Shown in pieces: positions 16,599 through 26,160 of a stretch of 64,000 bases of DNA. The DNA is from Thalassospira sp. HF15. Its GTDB lineage: Bacteria; Pseudomonadota; Alphaproteobacteria; Rhodospirillales; Thalassospiraceae. The stretch spans positions 248,001 to 312,000 of the forward strand of contig NZ_JAAVKI010000005.1 of the NCBI RefSeq assembly GCF_011806525.1. The letters are read 5' to 3'. How positions within the stretch are numbered: the stretch's first letter is position 1; each line of letters opens with the position of its first letter. The translations under genes were made by a program, and so were the position numbers. The notes beneath the pieces are model-generated. The model was given only the letters and a program-made list of their open reading frames with translations, made no database searches and had not been told where the DNA came from.

Positions 16599-19018
16599 AC
16601 GCCCCCCTTCAGTCCTGTCGTCATTGTGGCGAGCCGGTGACAGCCATGTCACCGGCCGCACCCGATTTTTGCTGTGCCGGGTGTGCGGGTGCCTATGAGC
16701 TGCTGGGCGAACTGGGACTGACATCTTATTACAAGCGACGCGCAATCGATCCCAAGGTCCGCGCCCTGCGCCCCGACGAGGACGAAGTCGCAAACTTCGA
16801 TTTCACCGAACTTGCCAGCACGGGTCCTGATGGCAACCACCATCTAAACCTGATGGTCGACGGCATTCACTGTGCGGCCTGCGTCTGGCTGATTGAAACC
16901 CTGCTGCAACGAAACAGTGCCGTGTTGCAGGCCCGGGTTAATATGACCACCCGCCGCCTGCGACTTAGCTGGCAGGGTGAAGTCGCCGATATTGAAGATA
17001 TCATTCGCCCGGTGATGCAGATGGGCTATCGCCTAATCCCGTTTGACCCGGCCGCCCTTGAACAGGCCACCACATCACGGAACAAGGAATTGCTCCGCTG
17101 TCTGGCGGTCGCCGGTTTTGCGGCAGGCAATGTCATGCTGCTGTCAGTATCGGTCTGGGCCGGGTATTTTCAGGGCATGGGCGGGGCCACGCGCGATCTG
17201 TTTCACTGGATTTCAGCCCTGATTGCGCTGCCGGCTGCGGCATATGCCGGTTTGCCGTTTTATCGATCCGCGCTTGGTGCCATTCGCAATGGCCGGGTCA
17301 ATATGGATGTCCCAATCAGTCTTGGCGTTATTCTGGCGCTGGGCATGAGTTTGGCACAAACCATTCGCGGCGAACCGCATGCGTATTTTGACAGTGCGAT
17401 TACCCTTCTGTTTTTCCTGCTGATCGGACGCTATCTTGATGGCCGTGCGCGTGGTCAGGCACGTTCGGCGGCCGAACATCTTTTGTCGCTGAATGCCCGC
17501 TCGATCACGGTGATTGAGCCTGACGGCACAAGGCGTCTGGTTGCACCACAAAAAGCCCGACCCGGCATGATCGTTCTGGCAGCTGCCGGTGAACGCATCG
17601 GCATTGACGGCAAGGTCGTCGAAGGCCAGTCCGATATTGATACCAGCATCATCACCGGCGAAAGCATCCCTGAACTGACCCGACCGGGTAGCACCGTGTT
17701 TGCCGGAACCACCAATATTTCCGCACCGCTGCGCATCGAAGTCACCGCGACCGGTGGCAATACCTTGCTGTCGGAAATTGTCCGCCTGATGGAAAATGCC
17801 GAACAGGGTCGCGCGCGATATGTCGCGATTGCGGATCGGGTGGCCAAGGCCTATGCACCCGTGGTGCATTCATTGTCGCTGGCAACATTTGTCGGCTGGT
17901 GGCTGATTGGTGGCATTGGCTGGCAGGACGCACTGATGAATGCCATCGCCGTTCTGATCATTACATGCCCCTGTGCACTGGCCCTTGCGGTTCCGGTCGT
18001 GCAAGTGATCGCCACCGGGCGTCTGTTGCGTGCGGGTATTCTGGTTAAATCGGCAACCGCCCTTGAACGTCTGACCAAAATCACCGGCATCATCTTTGAC
18101 AAGACCGGCACGCTGACCACAGGCAAACCCGAACTGGTCGGCCAGCCGGCAGAAGAAAAACTGATGCTGGCCGCTGGCATGGCCGCCAACAGCAACCATC
18201 CGCTCTCGCGTGCATTGGTGCGTGCGGCAGGAAATGTCACAGCACTACCCAATGTGACGGAACAAGCGGGCCTTGGCCTGATGACCCGGGGCCCGGCCGG
18301 ACCGATCCGGCTTGGCAGCCGCGCCTTTTGCGATGTCTCTGAAAATGCCGCTGCACCATCCGATATCACCGGACCGGAATTGTGGCTGTCCGAACCGGGC
18401 GTCGCACCAACCCGTTTTGTTTTCCGTGACACCATGCGAAGCGATGCGCCCGAAGTGATCGACACCCTGCGCAAGCGTGGCATTGAAATGACCCTGCTGT
18501 CAGGTGACCGCGAAAGCACGGTGCGCCAGCTTGCCGAAACGCTGGGCATTCCCAACTGGCAGGCACGCATGTCGCCGACCCAAAAGGCCAACCATATTCA
18601 GACCCGCTCAGATGCAGGTAAACATGATCTGATGGTCGGTGATGGCATCAATGATGCGCCCGCCCTCGCGGCCGCCCATGCATCGATGTCGCCCGCCACA
18701 GCTGCCGAAATTTCGCAAAACGCTGCGGATATTGTTTTTCAGGGTGACCGGCTTGGCGCCGTGATCGAGGCAATCGACGTCGCGCGCAAGGCGAACAGTC
18801 TTGTCCGTCAAAATTTTGCCCTGTCCTTTGCCTATAACGTGATCACGATCCCGCTGGCCGTATCAGGTTTTGTCACCCCGTTATTTGCGGCAATCGCGAT
18901 GTCATCTTCTTCACTGATCGTGATCGCCAATGCCTTGCGTTTGCATGCGAAATCAGGCAAGCCTGACAAGGCCAGCACGAAACCGGCAACCAAGTTGTCG
19001 CAGCAGGCAGGAGCATAA
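16595..19018 (+). CDS. ccoI: Copper-translocating P-type ATPase CcoI (FixI)
   Basis: An 807-residue P1B-type ATPase that moves copper across the inner membrane for the CuB centre of the cbb3 oxidase. The N-terminal zinc-ribbon-like part has CRHCG and CCAGC (residues 8-30). The heavy-metal domain has GIHCAACVW (Cys93, Cys96). The membrane metal site is CPCALALAVP, the phosphorylation site DKTGTLTTGKPE and the hinge GDGINDAPAL. This N-terminal cysteine cluster is usual in CcoI and separates it from CopA. It overlaps ccoH by 4 bp. Confidence 0.97.
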   Translation: MNAPLQSCRHCGEPVTAMSPAAPDFCCAGCAGAYELLGELGLTSYYKRRAIDPKVRALRPDEDEVANFDFTELASTGPDGNHHLNLMVDGIHCAACVWLIETLLQRNSAVLQARVNMTTRRLRLSWQGEVADIEDIIRPVMQMGYRLIPFDPAALEQATTSRNKELLRCLAVAGFAAGNVMLLSVSVWAGYFQGMGGATRDLFHWISALIALPAAAYAGLPFYRSALGAIRNGRVNMDVPISLGVILALGMSLAQTIRGEPHAYFDSAITLLFFLLIGRYLDGRARGQARSAAEHLLSLNARSITVIEPDGTRRLVAPQKARPGMIVLAAAGERIGIDGKVVEGQSDIDTSIITGESIPELTRPGSTVFAGTTNISAPLRIEVTATGGNTLLSEIVRLMENAEQGRARYVAIADRVAKAYAPVVHSLSLATFVGWWLIGGIGWQDALMNAIAVLIITCPCALALAVPVVQVIATGRLLRAGILVKSATALERLTKITGIIFDKTGTLTTGKPELVGQPAEEKLMLAAGMAANSNHPLSRALVRAAGNVTALPNVTEQAGLGLMTRGPAGPIRLGSRAFCDVSENAAAPSDITGPELWLSEPGVAPTRFVFRDTMRSDAPEVIDTLRKRGIEMTLLSGDRESTVRQLAETLGIPNWQARMSPTQKANHIQTRSDAGKHDLMVGDGINDAPALAAAHASMSPATAAEISQNAADIVFQGDRLGAVIEAIDVARKANSLVRQNFALSFAYNVITIPLAVSGFVTPLFAAIAMSSSSLIVIANALRLHAKSGKPDKASTKPATKLSQQAGA

Positions 19019-19022
19019 TGCC

Positions 19023-19211
19023 ATGAGCAACCTCCTTCTCCTGATCCCGATTGCATTATTTCTCGGCCTTTTGGGCCTTGGCGCGTTCTTGTGGGCGTTG
19101 CGTTCGGGACAGTTTGACGATATGGAAGGTGCGGCAAACCGTATTCTTTTTGATGACGATGATGTCAAGCCTTCGGACAATTCAAAAAAGTTCAATCAGG
19201 GCGATAGTTAG
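19023..19211 (+). CDS. ccoS: cbb3-type oxidase assembly protein CcoS
   Basis: A 62-residue protein with one membrane helix (residues 3-27) followed by the CcoS motif LRSGQFDDMEGAANRILFDD. CcoS is required to insert haem and copper into CcoN. AGGAG stands upstream of the ATG, and the gene starts 4 bp after the ccoI stop, ending the ccoGHIS operon. Confidence 0.95.
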   Translation: MSNLLLLIPIALFLGLLGLGAFLWALRSGQFDDMEGAANRILFDDDDVKPSDNSKKFNQGDS

Positions 19212-19290
19212 AATTGCTTGAAACAGGCCTATCGCATCGGATAGATTCAGTTTCATTCCGCCTACCGGGTCACCAGCATCGGAGTCTACG

Positions 19291-19989
19291 ATGGCAGTCC
19301 GCCCCCAACTCTGCGAAGCCTGTTCTATCAAGGACTTAACTTTCTGCTCGGCCTTGCATGGCGACGAACATGATGAACTGCGTCAGCTGCTGACTCATGC
19401 TCACTATGACCCGCACAGCACGATTTTCCACGAAGCCGAAGACGCCGATTACGTCTTTAACGTTACGTCAGGCTCGGTAAAGTTGTATAAATTGCTGGGT
19501 GATGGTCGCCGCCAGATTACCGGTTTCCTGTTTGCTGGCGATTTCCTTGGTCTCGCACTTAATGCCAATTACAGCTACACAGCCGAGGCAATTGAACCGG
19601 TAACAGCGTGTCGTTTCCCGCGCCAGAAGCTCGAAAAGCTGTTTGACAAGTTTCCGCATCTTGAAAAACGTATGCTCGGCATGGCGGTCGATGAACTGGC
19701 TGCCGCACAGGATCAGATGCTGCTTCTCGGGCGCAAGACCGCCAAGGAAAAGGTTGCATCCTTCCTTCTGATGCTTGCCCGTCGTCAGGAACTGCGCGGC
19801 GAAAGTACCGAAACCATCAATGTCCCGATGAGCCGTTCGGATATTGCCGATTATCTTGGTCTGACGATTGAAACCGTTTCGCGGACCCTGACACAATTGC
19901 GCAAGGAATCGACCATTTCGCTCAAGGATAACCGCCATATCGAGGCGGTCGGTCTGGACATGCTTGAAGATCTTGCCGAAGGTCTGTGA
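19291..19989 (+). CDS. fnr: FNR-type oxygen-sensing transcriptional regulator
   Basis: A 232-residue Crp/Fnr-family regulator. N-terminal cysteines Cys8, Cys11 and Cys19 plus internal Cys107 are the four expected ligands of an oxygen-labile 4Fe-4S cluster, unlike cysteine-free FixK types. The cyclic-nucleotide-like domain includes GSVKLYKLLGDGRRQI. The C-terminal helix-turn-helix has the recognition residues ETVSR (194-198), which read TTGAT-type boxes. Such boxes precede ccoN and ccoG. No clear box was found in front of this gene itself. FnrN or AadR would be equivalent names. Confidence 0.93.
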   Translation: MAVRPQLCEACSIKDLTFCSALHGDEHDELRQLLTHAHYDPHSTIFHEAEDADYVFNVTSGSVKLYKLLGDGRRQITGFLFAGDFLGLALNANYSYTAEAIEPVTACRFPRQKLEKLFDKFPHLEKRMLGMAVDELAAAQDQMLLLGRKTAKEKVASFLLMLARRQELRGESTETINVPMSRSDIADYLGLTIETVSRTLTQLRKESTISLKDNRHIEAVGLDMLEDLAEGL

Positions 19990-20202
19990 TTTCGTCGTAC
20001 CTGTGAATGGCCAATCGCAATAAGCGGCGCAGATCATTCGAACCATCCGTGTCGGCACGCCTGAAATGGCGGTTATTGGCCGAATTGCCTATTTCGCGAT
20101 TGCAAAAAAAGTTTCCTGATTGAGGTCATGATATTGTAAACATGACCGCACGCCTGACAGAGATCGGGCAGCGAAATCCGGTTGTACCGGGGGAGAAACG
20201 TC

Positions 20203-21048
20203 ATGAGTGCCACCAATAAAAAGATGGGCCGGACCTCCGTCCCTGAACTCCGTGCCCGCAAGGGGCATGACCCGATTGTCTGCCTGACCGCCTATACCGC
20301 GCCGATGGCCCAGCGCCTTGATGAACACTGTGACCTGCTTTTGGTCGGTGATTCACTGGGCATGGTTGTCTATGGCATGGAAAGCACCCTTGCCGTGACT
20401 GTCGATATGATGGTCAACCATGGCAAGGCCGTCATGCGCGGATCAAAGAATGCCTGTGTTGTTGTTGATCTGCCCTTTGGCAGCTATCAGGAATCCAAGG
20501 AACAGGCGTTCCGTACAGCATCCCATATTCTGGCTGAAACCGGCTGTGCTGCAGTCAAGATTGAAGGTGGTGCTGAACTTGCCGAAACCATCGAATTCCT
20601 GACCATGCGCGGTGTACCGGTCATGGCCCATATCGGCCTGATGCCCCAACAGGTCAACACCATGGGCGGCTTTAAAAGTCAGGGCCGCGATGAAGAAACC
20701 GCACGCAAGGCCCTTGCCGATGCCAAGGCGGTTGCCGATGCTGGGGCCTTCTCCGTCGTCATCGAAGGCACGGTCGAGGCGGTCGCACGCCAGATCACTG
20801 AGACCATTGATATTCCGACCATCGGCATTGGTGCCTCGGTCGCCTGTGATGGTCAGGTTCTGGTCACCGAAGACATCCTTGGCCTGTTTTCCGATTTCAC
20901 GCCAAAATTCGTCAAACGCTACGCCAATCTTGGCGATGCGGTTTCCGAGGCCGTTGGCCAATATGCCGATGAAGTGCGCACCCGTCAGTTCCCGGCGGAT
21001 GAACATTGCTTTGGTATTGCGAAAAAAGGTAAGTTGCGCGCGGTCTGA
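20203..21048 (+). CDS. panB: 3-methyl-2-oxobutanoate hydroxymethyltransferase
   Basis: The 281-residue first enzyme of pantothenate synthesis; it adds a hydroxymethyl group from methylenetetrahydrofolate to ketoisovalerate. Diagnostic segments are [24 protein letters not shown] (Mg-binding Asp), [10 protein letters not shown] and [22 protein letters not shown] precedes the ATG at 20203. It is followed 45 bp later by panC, so the two form an operon. The 213-bp gap before it holds no gene. Confidence 0.97.
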   Translation: MSATNKKMGRTSVPELRARKGHDPIVCLTAYTAPMAQRLDEHCDLLLVGDSLGMVVYGMESTLAVTVDMMVNHGKAVMRGSKNACVVVDLPFGSYQESKEQAFRTASHILAETGCAAVKIEGGAELAETIEFLTMRGVPVMAHIGLMPQQVNTMGGFKSQGRDEETARKALADAKAVADAGAFSVVIEGTVEAVARQITETIDIPTIGIGASVACDGQVLVTEDILGLFSDFTPKFVKRYANLGDAVSEAVGQYADEVRTRQFPADEHCFGIAKKGKLRAV

Positions 21049-21093
21049 TAAAGACCGCCGCGATTTTCTGCAATCTTCGATACGACGAAAACA

Positions 21094-21963
21094 ATGTCCC
21101 TTACGACTGTTCACACTGTCGCTGATCTGCGCGCGACTGTTGCCGACTGGCGCGCCAAAGGCCTGCGTGTCGCCCTGGTGCCGACCATGGGCGCCCTTCA
21201 TGATGGCCATGTCAGCCTGACCCGTCTGGCCCGTGAACATGCCGACCGGGTGATTGTGTCAATCTTCGTCAATCCAACCCAGTTCGCCCCGAACGAAGAT
21301 TTCGGGGCCTATCCGCGTACCCTGCCCGCCGATCAAAAGCTGCTGAATGATGCAGGGGTTGAGCTGTGCTTTGCCCCGTCGGTTGATGAAATGTATCCCG
21401 ACGGTTTTGCCACCAAGGTTTGTGTCGATGGGGCGATGACCAATGTGCTCTGTGGCGCAGCTCGCCCCGGTCACTTTGATGGTGTCGCACAGGTTGTCAC
21501 CAAATTGCTGCTTCAGGCCCTGCCAGATTGCGCAATTTTCGGCCAAAAGGATTACCAGCAACTGATGGTCATCCGTCGTTTCAGTGCGGATCTGAATATT
21601 CCGGTCGAGATCATCGGGGCGAAAATCCTGCGCGAAACCGATGGTCTGGCGATGTCATCGCGCAACCGCTATCTGACACCTGATGAACGGGCTATCGCCC
21701 CGACACTGAACAAGGTTCTGGGTGACATCACCGCCAAGGCCGCAACGGGTGCTGAACTCGGCCCGCTTCTGGCCAAGGGGCGCGAAGAGATTCTCAAGGC
21801 CGGGTTCAATCCGATTGACTATCTTGAAGTCCGCGATGCAGCGACACTCGAACTGATTAGTAATACGGTCACAAAACCCGCGCGAATCTTCGTTGCCGCC
21901 CGCCTTGGCAAAGCGCGTTTGATTGATAATCACGCGATTGAACCGGCCACGACCGGGGGTTAA
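21094..21963 (+). CDS. panC: Pantoate-beta-alanine ligase
   Basis: The 289-residue pantothenate synthetase, which joins pantoate and beta-alanine with ATP. Signatures are LVPTMGALHDGHVSL (HIGH-like motif), VSIFVNPTQFAPNEDF, IFGQKDYQQLMVI and GLAMSSRNRYLTP (KMSKS-like loop). The length is normal. It is the last gene of panBC and is followed by a gene-free 231-bp stretch with a terminator. Confidence 0.97.
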   Translation: MSLTTVHTVADLRATVADWRAKGLRVALVPTMGALHDGHVSLTRLAREHADRVIVSIFVNPTQFAPNEDFGAYPRTLPADQKLLNDAGVELCFAPSVDEMYPDGFATKVCVDGAMTNVLCGAARPGHFDGVAQVVTKLLLQALPDCAIFGQKDYQQLMVIRRFSADLNIPVEIIGAKILRETDGLAMSSRNRYLTPDERAIAPTLNKVLGDITAKAATGAELGPLLAKGREEILKAGFNPIDYLEVRDAATLELISNTVTKPARIFVAARLGKARLIDNHAIEPATTGG

Positions 21964-22050
21964 CCACCCGGGCAAAGTGGCGGAATCGCCAATTGCACGG
22001 GAAACCGGATGAAAAGCGCGGAATAACGCGCTTTTGCGCCCGATTGCGCT

Positions 22051-22150
22051 TGACTCCCACACCCCGATCCAATAAACCCTCCCCACCAAAGGTCGCCCAA
22101 GAGGTGACTCCCCCAGTCCTCGAGTTTCGAGCACTGGGTTTTAGTTTTTT
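22051..22150 (+). ncRNA. Possible small RNA or leader upstream of ffh, ending in an intrinsic terminator
   Basis: A -35-like TTGACT begins near 22051 and an AT-rich AATAAA lies about 17-18 bases later. A C-rich stretch follows, then a hairpin: CCCAGT (22112-22117) pairs with ACTGGG (22133-22138), with CTCGA/TCGAG inside. The tract TTTTAGTTTTTT ends at 22150. It could terminate panBC, attenuate ffh, or end a transcript of about 70 nt. A conserved RNA upstream of ffh in Alphaproteobacteria has, to my recollection, been catalogued; I cannot confirm a match. Confidence 0.45.
22112..22150 (+). terminator. Intrinsic terminator between panC and ffh
   Basis: The stem has 6 bp, a C-C mismatch and a further 5 bp, with a short loop, and is followed by TTTTAGTTTTTT. 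It lies 44 bp before the ffh start codon. Confidence 0.8.
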
Positions 22151-22194
22151 GTGCGCATTCGGTGGAAACACCGGCAACACAGACGGGATTTGGA

Positions 22195-23682
22195 ATGTTT
22201 GAAGGACTAAGCGATCGCCTTGGCGGGGTTCTTGATAAGCTGCGCAAACGTGGCGCGCTGAAAGAATCCGACGTTAAGGAAGCCATGCGCGAAGTACGCG
22301 TCGCCCTGCTTGAGGCGGACGTGGCACTTCCGGTCGTCAAAACCTTTATCTCCAACGCAACCGAACGTGCTGTTGGCCAGGATGTTCTGCGCTCGGTCAC
22401 GCCGGGTCAGATGGTCGTCAAGATCGTCCATGATGAACTCAAAAACATGCTGGGCGACGGCGAGGAAATCAATCTTGCCTCTACCCCGCCTGTTCCGATT
22501 CTGATGGTCGGTCTGCAGGGCTCCGGTAAAACCACCAGCTCTGCCAAGATCGCGCTGAACCTGACCAAAAAGCGCAACAAGAAAGTCCTTCTGGCTTCGC
22601 TTGATATCTACCGCCCGGCCGCCCAGCAGCAGCTGAAAGTTCTGGCCGACGATAACGGTCTTGGCGTTCTGCCGATCGTCATGGGCGAGAAGCCGGTCTC
22701 GATCGCCAAGCGCGCGATGGATATGGGCCGCAAGGAAGGCTACGACGCGGTGATCCTTGATACCGCTGGCCGCCTGCACATCGACATGGAACTGATGAGC
22801 GAAGTCGCCCAAGTCCGTGACGCGGTCAACCCGGTCGAAACCCTTCTGGTCACCGACGCCATGACCGGTCAGGACTCGGTCAACGTCGCCAAGGAATTTG
22901 CCGAAAAGGTCGGCATTACCGGTATCGTTCTGACCCGTGTGGATGGTGATGCACGTGGCGGTGCAGCACTTTCGATGCGTCAGATTACCGGCTGCCCGAT
23001 CAAGATGCTTGGTACCGGCGAGAAAATCGACGAGATGGAAGCCTTCCATCCTGATCGTATCGCCAACCGTATTCTTGGCATGGGCGATGTTGTCAGCCTT
23101 GTTGAAAAAGCAGCTGAGAACATCAAGGCCGAAGATGCCGAGAAAATGGCCAAGAAGCTGCGTAAAGGTCAGTTTGACCTGAACGATCTTCTGGCACAGC
23201 TCAAACAGCTTCAGAAAATGGGTGATCTTTCCGGCATCATGGGGATGCTGCCGGGCATGGGCGCGCTGAAAAAACAGATGTCGCAGACCAAGCTTGATCC
23301 CAAACTTCTGACCCATCAGGAAGCGATCATCCTGTCGATGACGCCGAAAGAACGTGAAAACCCGGCGATCATCAAGGCATCACGCAAAAAGCGTATTGCT
23401 GCGGGCTGTGGTCTTACCGTTCAGGAGGTCAACAAGCTTCTGAAGCAGTACCAGACCATGTCCACCATGATCAAAAAGATGGGCAAGCAGGGTAAGAAGG
23501 GTCTGTTTGGCGGCATGCCGAAAATGGACCCCTCCATGCTTGAGGGCGGCGAAATGCCGGATCTCAACAACCTGCCAAAAGGATTGACCGGTGGCGGGGG
23601 CGGATTGCCGCCCGGGTTGCCGGGATTGGGAGGCGGCGGTGGCCTGCCTCCGGGATTCCCGGGGTTCGGCAAGAAGAAATAG
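22195..23682 (+). CDS. ffh: Signal recognition particle protein Ffh
   Basis: The 495-residue SRP54 GTPase, which binds 4.5S RNA and signal sequences of nascent inner-membrane proteins. It has an N-domain, a G-domain with the P-loop GLQGSGKTTSSAKIA, the DTAGRLHID motif and TRVDGDARGG, and a Met-rich M-domain (MGMLPGMGALKKQM, SMTPKERENP). The last 45 residues are a Gly/Pro-rich tail with two LPPG repeats, longer than in E. coli. I used the ATG at 22195 because MFEGLSDRLGGVLDKL is the normal N-terminus; an in-frame upstream ATG at 22162 would add 11 atypical residues. Confidence 0.97.
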   Translation: MFEGLSDRLGGVLDKLRKRGALKESDVKEAMREVRVALLEADVALPVVKTFISNATERAVGQDVLRSVTPGQMVVKIVHDELKNMLGDGEEINLASTPPVPILMVGLQGSGKTTSSAKIALNLTKKRNKKVLLASLDIYRPAAQQQLKVLADDNGLGVLPIVMGEKPVSIAKRAMDMGRKEGYDAVILDTAGRLHIDMELMSEVAQVRDAVNPVETLLVTDAMTGQDSVNVAKEFAEKVGITGIVLTRVDGDARGGAALSMRQITGCPIKMLGTGEKIDEMEAFHPDRIANRILGMGDVVSLVEKAAENIKAEDAEKMAKKLRKGQFDLNDLLAQLKQLQKMGDLSGIMGMLPGMGALKKQMSQTKLDPKLLTHQEAIILSMTPKERENPAIIKASRKKRIAAGCGLTVQEVNKLLKQYQTMSTMIKKMGKQGKKGLFGGMPKMDPSMLEGGEMPDLNNLPKGLTGGGGGLPPGLPGLGGGGGLPPGFPGFGKKK

Positions 23683-23831
23683 CCAAGCCCCCGGTTCTGA
23701 AATGAGTTCTTCAAGAATTCCTCTTAGGAACCAAAACCGGCCCATAAAGCCGGATCAAAGACCAAGTGAATAGGCCCCTCGGGGTCATGATTTAGAAGAC
23801 TACAAACCCAAGCTGAAAGGAACTTATCCGA

Positions 23832-24245
23832 ATGGCTGTCAAGATTCGTCTTTCCCGTGGCGGTGCCAAGAAACGTCCGTACTACCGTATCGTAGTTGCT
23901 GACGTTCGTGCCCCGCGTGACGGCAGCTTCATCGAGCGTGTCGGTACCTACGACCCGATGCTCCCGAAGGATGCTGACAACCGCGTAACCTTCAAAGAAG
24001 AGCGCATCAAATACTGGCTGTCCGTTGGCGCACAGCCGACCGACCGTGTTGCCCGTTTCCTGGGCAAAGCTGGCCTGGCTGAAGCGTTCAAACCGACCGA
24101 ACAGCCGCAGAAGTCTGCTCCGAAAGCGAAAGCTCAGGAACGTCTTCGTGAGAAAGCTGAGAAAGCCGAAGCTGCTGCTGCCGCTGCTGCGGAAGCCGCT
24201 GCCGAAGCAGCAGCACCTGCTGAAGAAGAAGCTGCAGGCGAGTAA
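23832..24245 (+). CDS. rpsP: 30S ribosomal protein S16
   Basis: A 137-residue small-subunit protein. Residues 1-80 are the S16 core ([20 protein letters not shown] at the start, [11 protein letters not shown] at the end). Residues 92-137 form a Lys/Ala/Glu-rich tail that is typical of alphaproteobacterial S16 and encoded by a repetitive GCT/GAA-rich stretch. It begins the rpsP-rimM-trmD-rplS operon. GAAAGGAAC lies ahead of the ATG. The 149-bp gap after ffh has no obvious terminator, so read-through from ffh is possible. Confidence 0.97.
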   Translation: MAVKIRLSRGGAKKRPYYRIVVADVRAPRDGSFIERVGTYDPMLPKDADNRVTFKEERIKYWLSVGAQPTDRVARFLGKAGLAEAFKPTEQPQKSAPKAKAQERLREKAEKAEAAAAAAAEAAAEAAAPAEEEAAGE

Positions 24246-24292
24246 TCGCTGAACGCACGCTTTGATCAGATACCGGAAACTTGTGAACCGAA

Positions 24293-24967
24293 ATGGCTGA
24301 TACCCGCAAATCCAAAAACGACGAAGCTTATGTCTGCGTCGGCATGATCACCGCCCCGCACGGGGTGCGTGGTGCCGTGCGCGTCAAAAGCTATACCGTC
24401 GATCCGGATAACCTTGTCGGTTACGGCCCGTTGTTCGACGCCAAGGGACGCGTGAAATACAAGCTGTCTCCTGTCGGACATGTCCGCGACCAGTTGATCG
24501 CCAAGATCGAAGGTGTGGACGATCGGGACGCCGCCGAACGGTTGCGGGGCACCAAGCTGCATGTACCGCGTGCTGCACTGCCTGACACGGTTGAAGAAGA
24601 TGAATTCTACCTTGCTGACCTTGTCGGTCTGAAAGCGCACCACATTGATGGTTCGATTTTTGGCACCGTTCGGGGTGTGGCTGATTTTGGCGCTGGCGAC
24701 GTAATCGAAGTCGCGCTCGAAGAAGCCAAGAACAAGGTTGTGGTTCTTCCCTTCACCAAGGAAGTCGTGCCCGAGGTCATTCTTTCGGAACGCAAGATGG
24801 TGGTAAATCCGCCCGAGGGGCTACTGCAGGATGAGGACGGACCCGGCAATCGCAGCCGTCGTCCGAACAAATCCCGCAAGGACTCTCAGGCCGACCGCGA
24901 TTCTGATGCCGTTACTGCTGATGCAGTAGGCGCGGAAACCGCGACCGGCAGCGGGAAGGAGGCCTGA
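24293..24967 (+). CDS. rimM: 16S rRNA processing protein RimM
   Basis: A 224-residue 30S assembly factor that binds S19 and helps mature the 16S head. The N-terminal beta-barrel has VCVGMITAPHGVRGAVRVKSY in two parts of the RimM motif, and the PRC-barrel has DEFYLADLVGLKAH. From about residue 178 there is a polar, disordered tail (rich in Arg, Asp, Ser) beyond the usual 170-180 residue length. It follows rpsP by 47 bp and ends 3 bp before trmD. Confidence 0.95.
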   Translation: MADTRKSKNDEAYVCVGMITAPHGVRGAVRVKSYTVDPDNLVGYGPLFDAKGRVKYKLSPVGHVRDQLIAKIEGVDDRDAAERLRGTKLHVPRAALPDTVEEDEFYLADLVGLKAHHIDGSIFGTVRGVADFGAGDVIEVALEEAKNKVVVLPFTKEVVPEVILSERKMVVNPPEGLLQDEDGPGNRSRRPNKSRKDSQADRDSDAVTADAVGAETATGSGKEA

Positions 24968-24970
24968 TCG

Positions 24971-25687
24971 ATGTCTGTGTGGCAGGCAAAAGTTGCAACC
25001 CTGTTCCCGGAAATGTTTCCGGGTGTGCTTGGTCAGTCCTTGGCTGGCAAGGCGCTTGAAAACGGGATCTGGTCGCTGGAGGTCAAAGACATCCGCGATC
25101 ATGCGACCGACCGCCACCGCACTGTAGATGACAATCCCTTCGGGGGCGGGGCCGGCATGGTCATGCGCCCGGATATTGTCGACGCCGCCCTGTGTGAATT
25201 GCGTGGTTCTGCACCGCAATTACCGCTGATTTATCTCAGCCCGCGGGGAAAAGTGCTGAACCAGAAACGCTGCCGCGAATTGGCAGCAGGCCCGGGGGCC
25301 ATCCTGCTTTGCGGTCGTTACGAAGGTATCGACCAACGGGTTCTGGATGAACATCAGGCCGAGGAAATCAGCATCGGTGATTACATCCTCATGGGCGGCG
25401 AGTTGCCGGCCATGGTCCTGATTGAATCGTGCATTCGCCTCATCGAGGGAACGGTCAACAAGACCGAGTCTGTCGACGAGGAAAGCTTTGAAACCGGGTT
25501 GCTTGAATATCCGCATTACACGCGCCCGGCCAATTGGAACGGGCGTGACGTGCCGGAGATCTTGCTTTCCGGACATCATGCCAAGGTACAAGCCTGGCGG
25601 CATGCTCAGGCAGAAGAAATTACCCGCGCGCGACGCCCGGACCTTTGGGACCGGTACGTGGCAAACGGGAACATCAAAGAGGGTTAA
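24971..25687 (+). CDS. trmD: tRNA (guanine(37)-N1)-methyltransferase
   Basis: A 238-residue SPOUT-family enzyme that makes m1G37 in tRNAs and prevents frameshifting. Diagnostic segments are [45 protein letters not shown] (trefoil-knot SAM site) and [19 protein letters not shown]. The start is ATG behind GGGAAGGAGG. It ends 3 bp before rplS. Confidence 0.97.
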   Translation: MSVWQAKVATLFPEMFPGVLGQSLAGKALENGIWSLEVKDIRDHATDRHRTVDDNPFGGGAGMVMRPDIVDAALCELRGSAPQLPLIYLSPRGKVLNQKRCRELAAGPGAILLCGRYEGIDQRVLDEHQAEEISIGDYILMGGELPAMVLIESCIRLIEGTVNKTESVDEESFETGLLEYPHYTRPANWNGRDVPEILLSGHHAKVQAWRHAQAEEITRARRPDLWDRYVANGNIKEG

Positions 25688-25690
25688 ACC

Positions 25691-26098
25691 ATGACCAACA
25701 TCATCCAGCAGCTCGAAAAAGAGCAGCTCGACAAAATCGCTGAAAAGCGCGAAGTACCGGAATTCGATGCAGGTGATACCGTTCGTGTGCACCTGAAAGT
25801 CGTTGAAGGTACCCGTGAGCGTATCCAGCAGTTCGAAGGCGTTTGCATTGCGCGTAAAAACCGCGGCCTGAACTCTTCCTTCACCGTGCGTAAAATCGCA
25901 TCGGGCGAAGGCGTTGAGCGTATCTTCCAGTCCTACTCCCCGGCAATCGACAAAATCGAAGTCGTTCGCCGCGGTGACGTACGTCGCGCGAAACTTTACT
26001 ACCTGCGTGGCCGTACCGGTAAATCTGCACGTATCGCCGAGCAGACCACCGGCCACAAAGGCAAACTGACCGCTGCAGAGCGCACCAAGAAGAAGTAA
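25691..26098 (+). CDS. rplS: 50S ribosomal protein L19
   Basis: A 135-residue large-subunit protein at the 30S-50S interface. Signatures are [20 protein letters not shown] and [20 protein letters not shown], and the ending [15 protein letters not shown]. The C-terminus is about 15 residues longer than in E. coli and rich in Lys. It is the last gene of the operon and is followed by a clear terminator. Confidence 0.98.
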   Translation: MTNIIQQLEKEQLDKIAEKREVPEFDAGDTVRVHLKVVEGTRERIQQFEGVCIARKNRGLNSSFTVRKIASGEGVERIFQSYSPAIDKIEVVRRGDVRRAKLYYLRGRTGKSARIAEQTTGHKGKLTAAERTKKK

Positions 26099-26127
26099 TT
26101 CTTCGCGCTTCTCGCATCAGAATAAAG

Positions 26128-26160
26128 ACGGGCTCACCTTCGGGTGGGCCCGTTTTCGTT
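26128..26160 (+). terminator. Intrinsic terminator after rplS
   Basis: ACGGGCTCACC (26128-26138) pairs with GGTGGGCCCGT (26143-26153), with one G-U pair and a UUCG loop, then TTTCGTTT. Confidence 0.92.

Noticed and set aside
24160-24240. GCT/GAA-rich repetitive stretch as a possible microsatellite
   Set aside because: It encodes the normal Ala/Glu/Lys-rich tail of S16 in this group, so no separate repeat element is needed.
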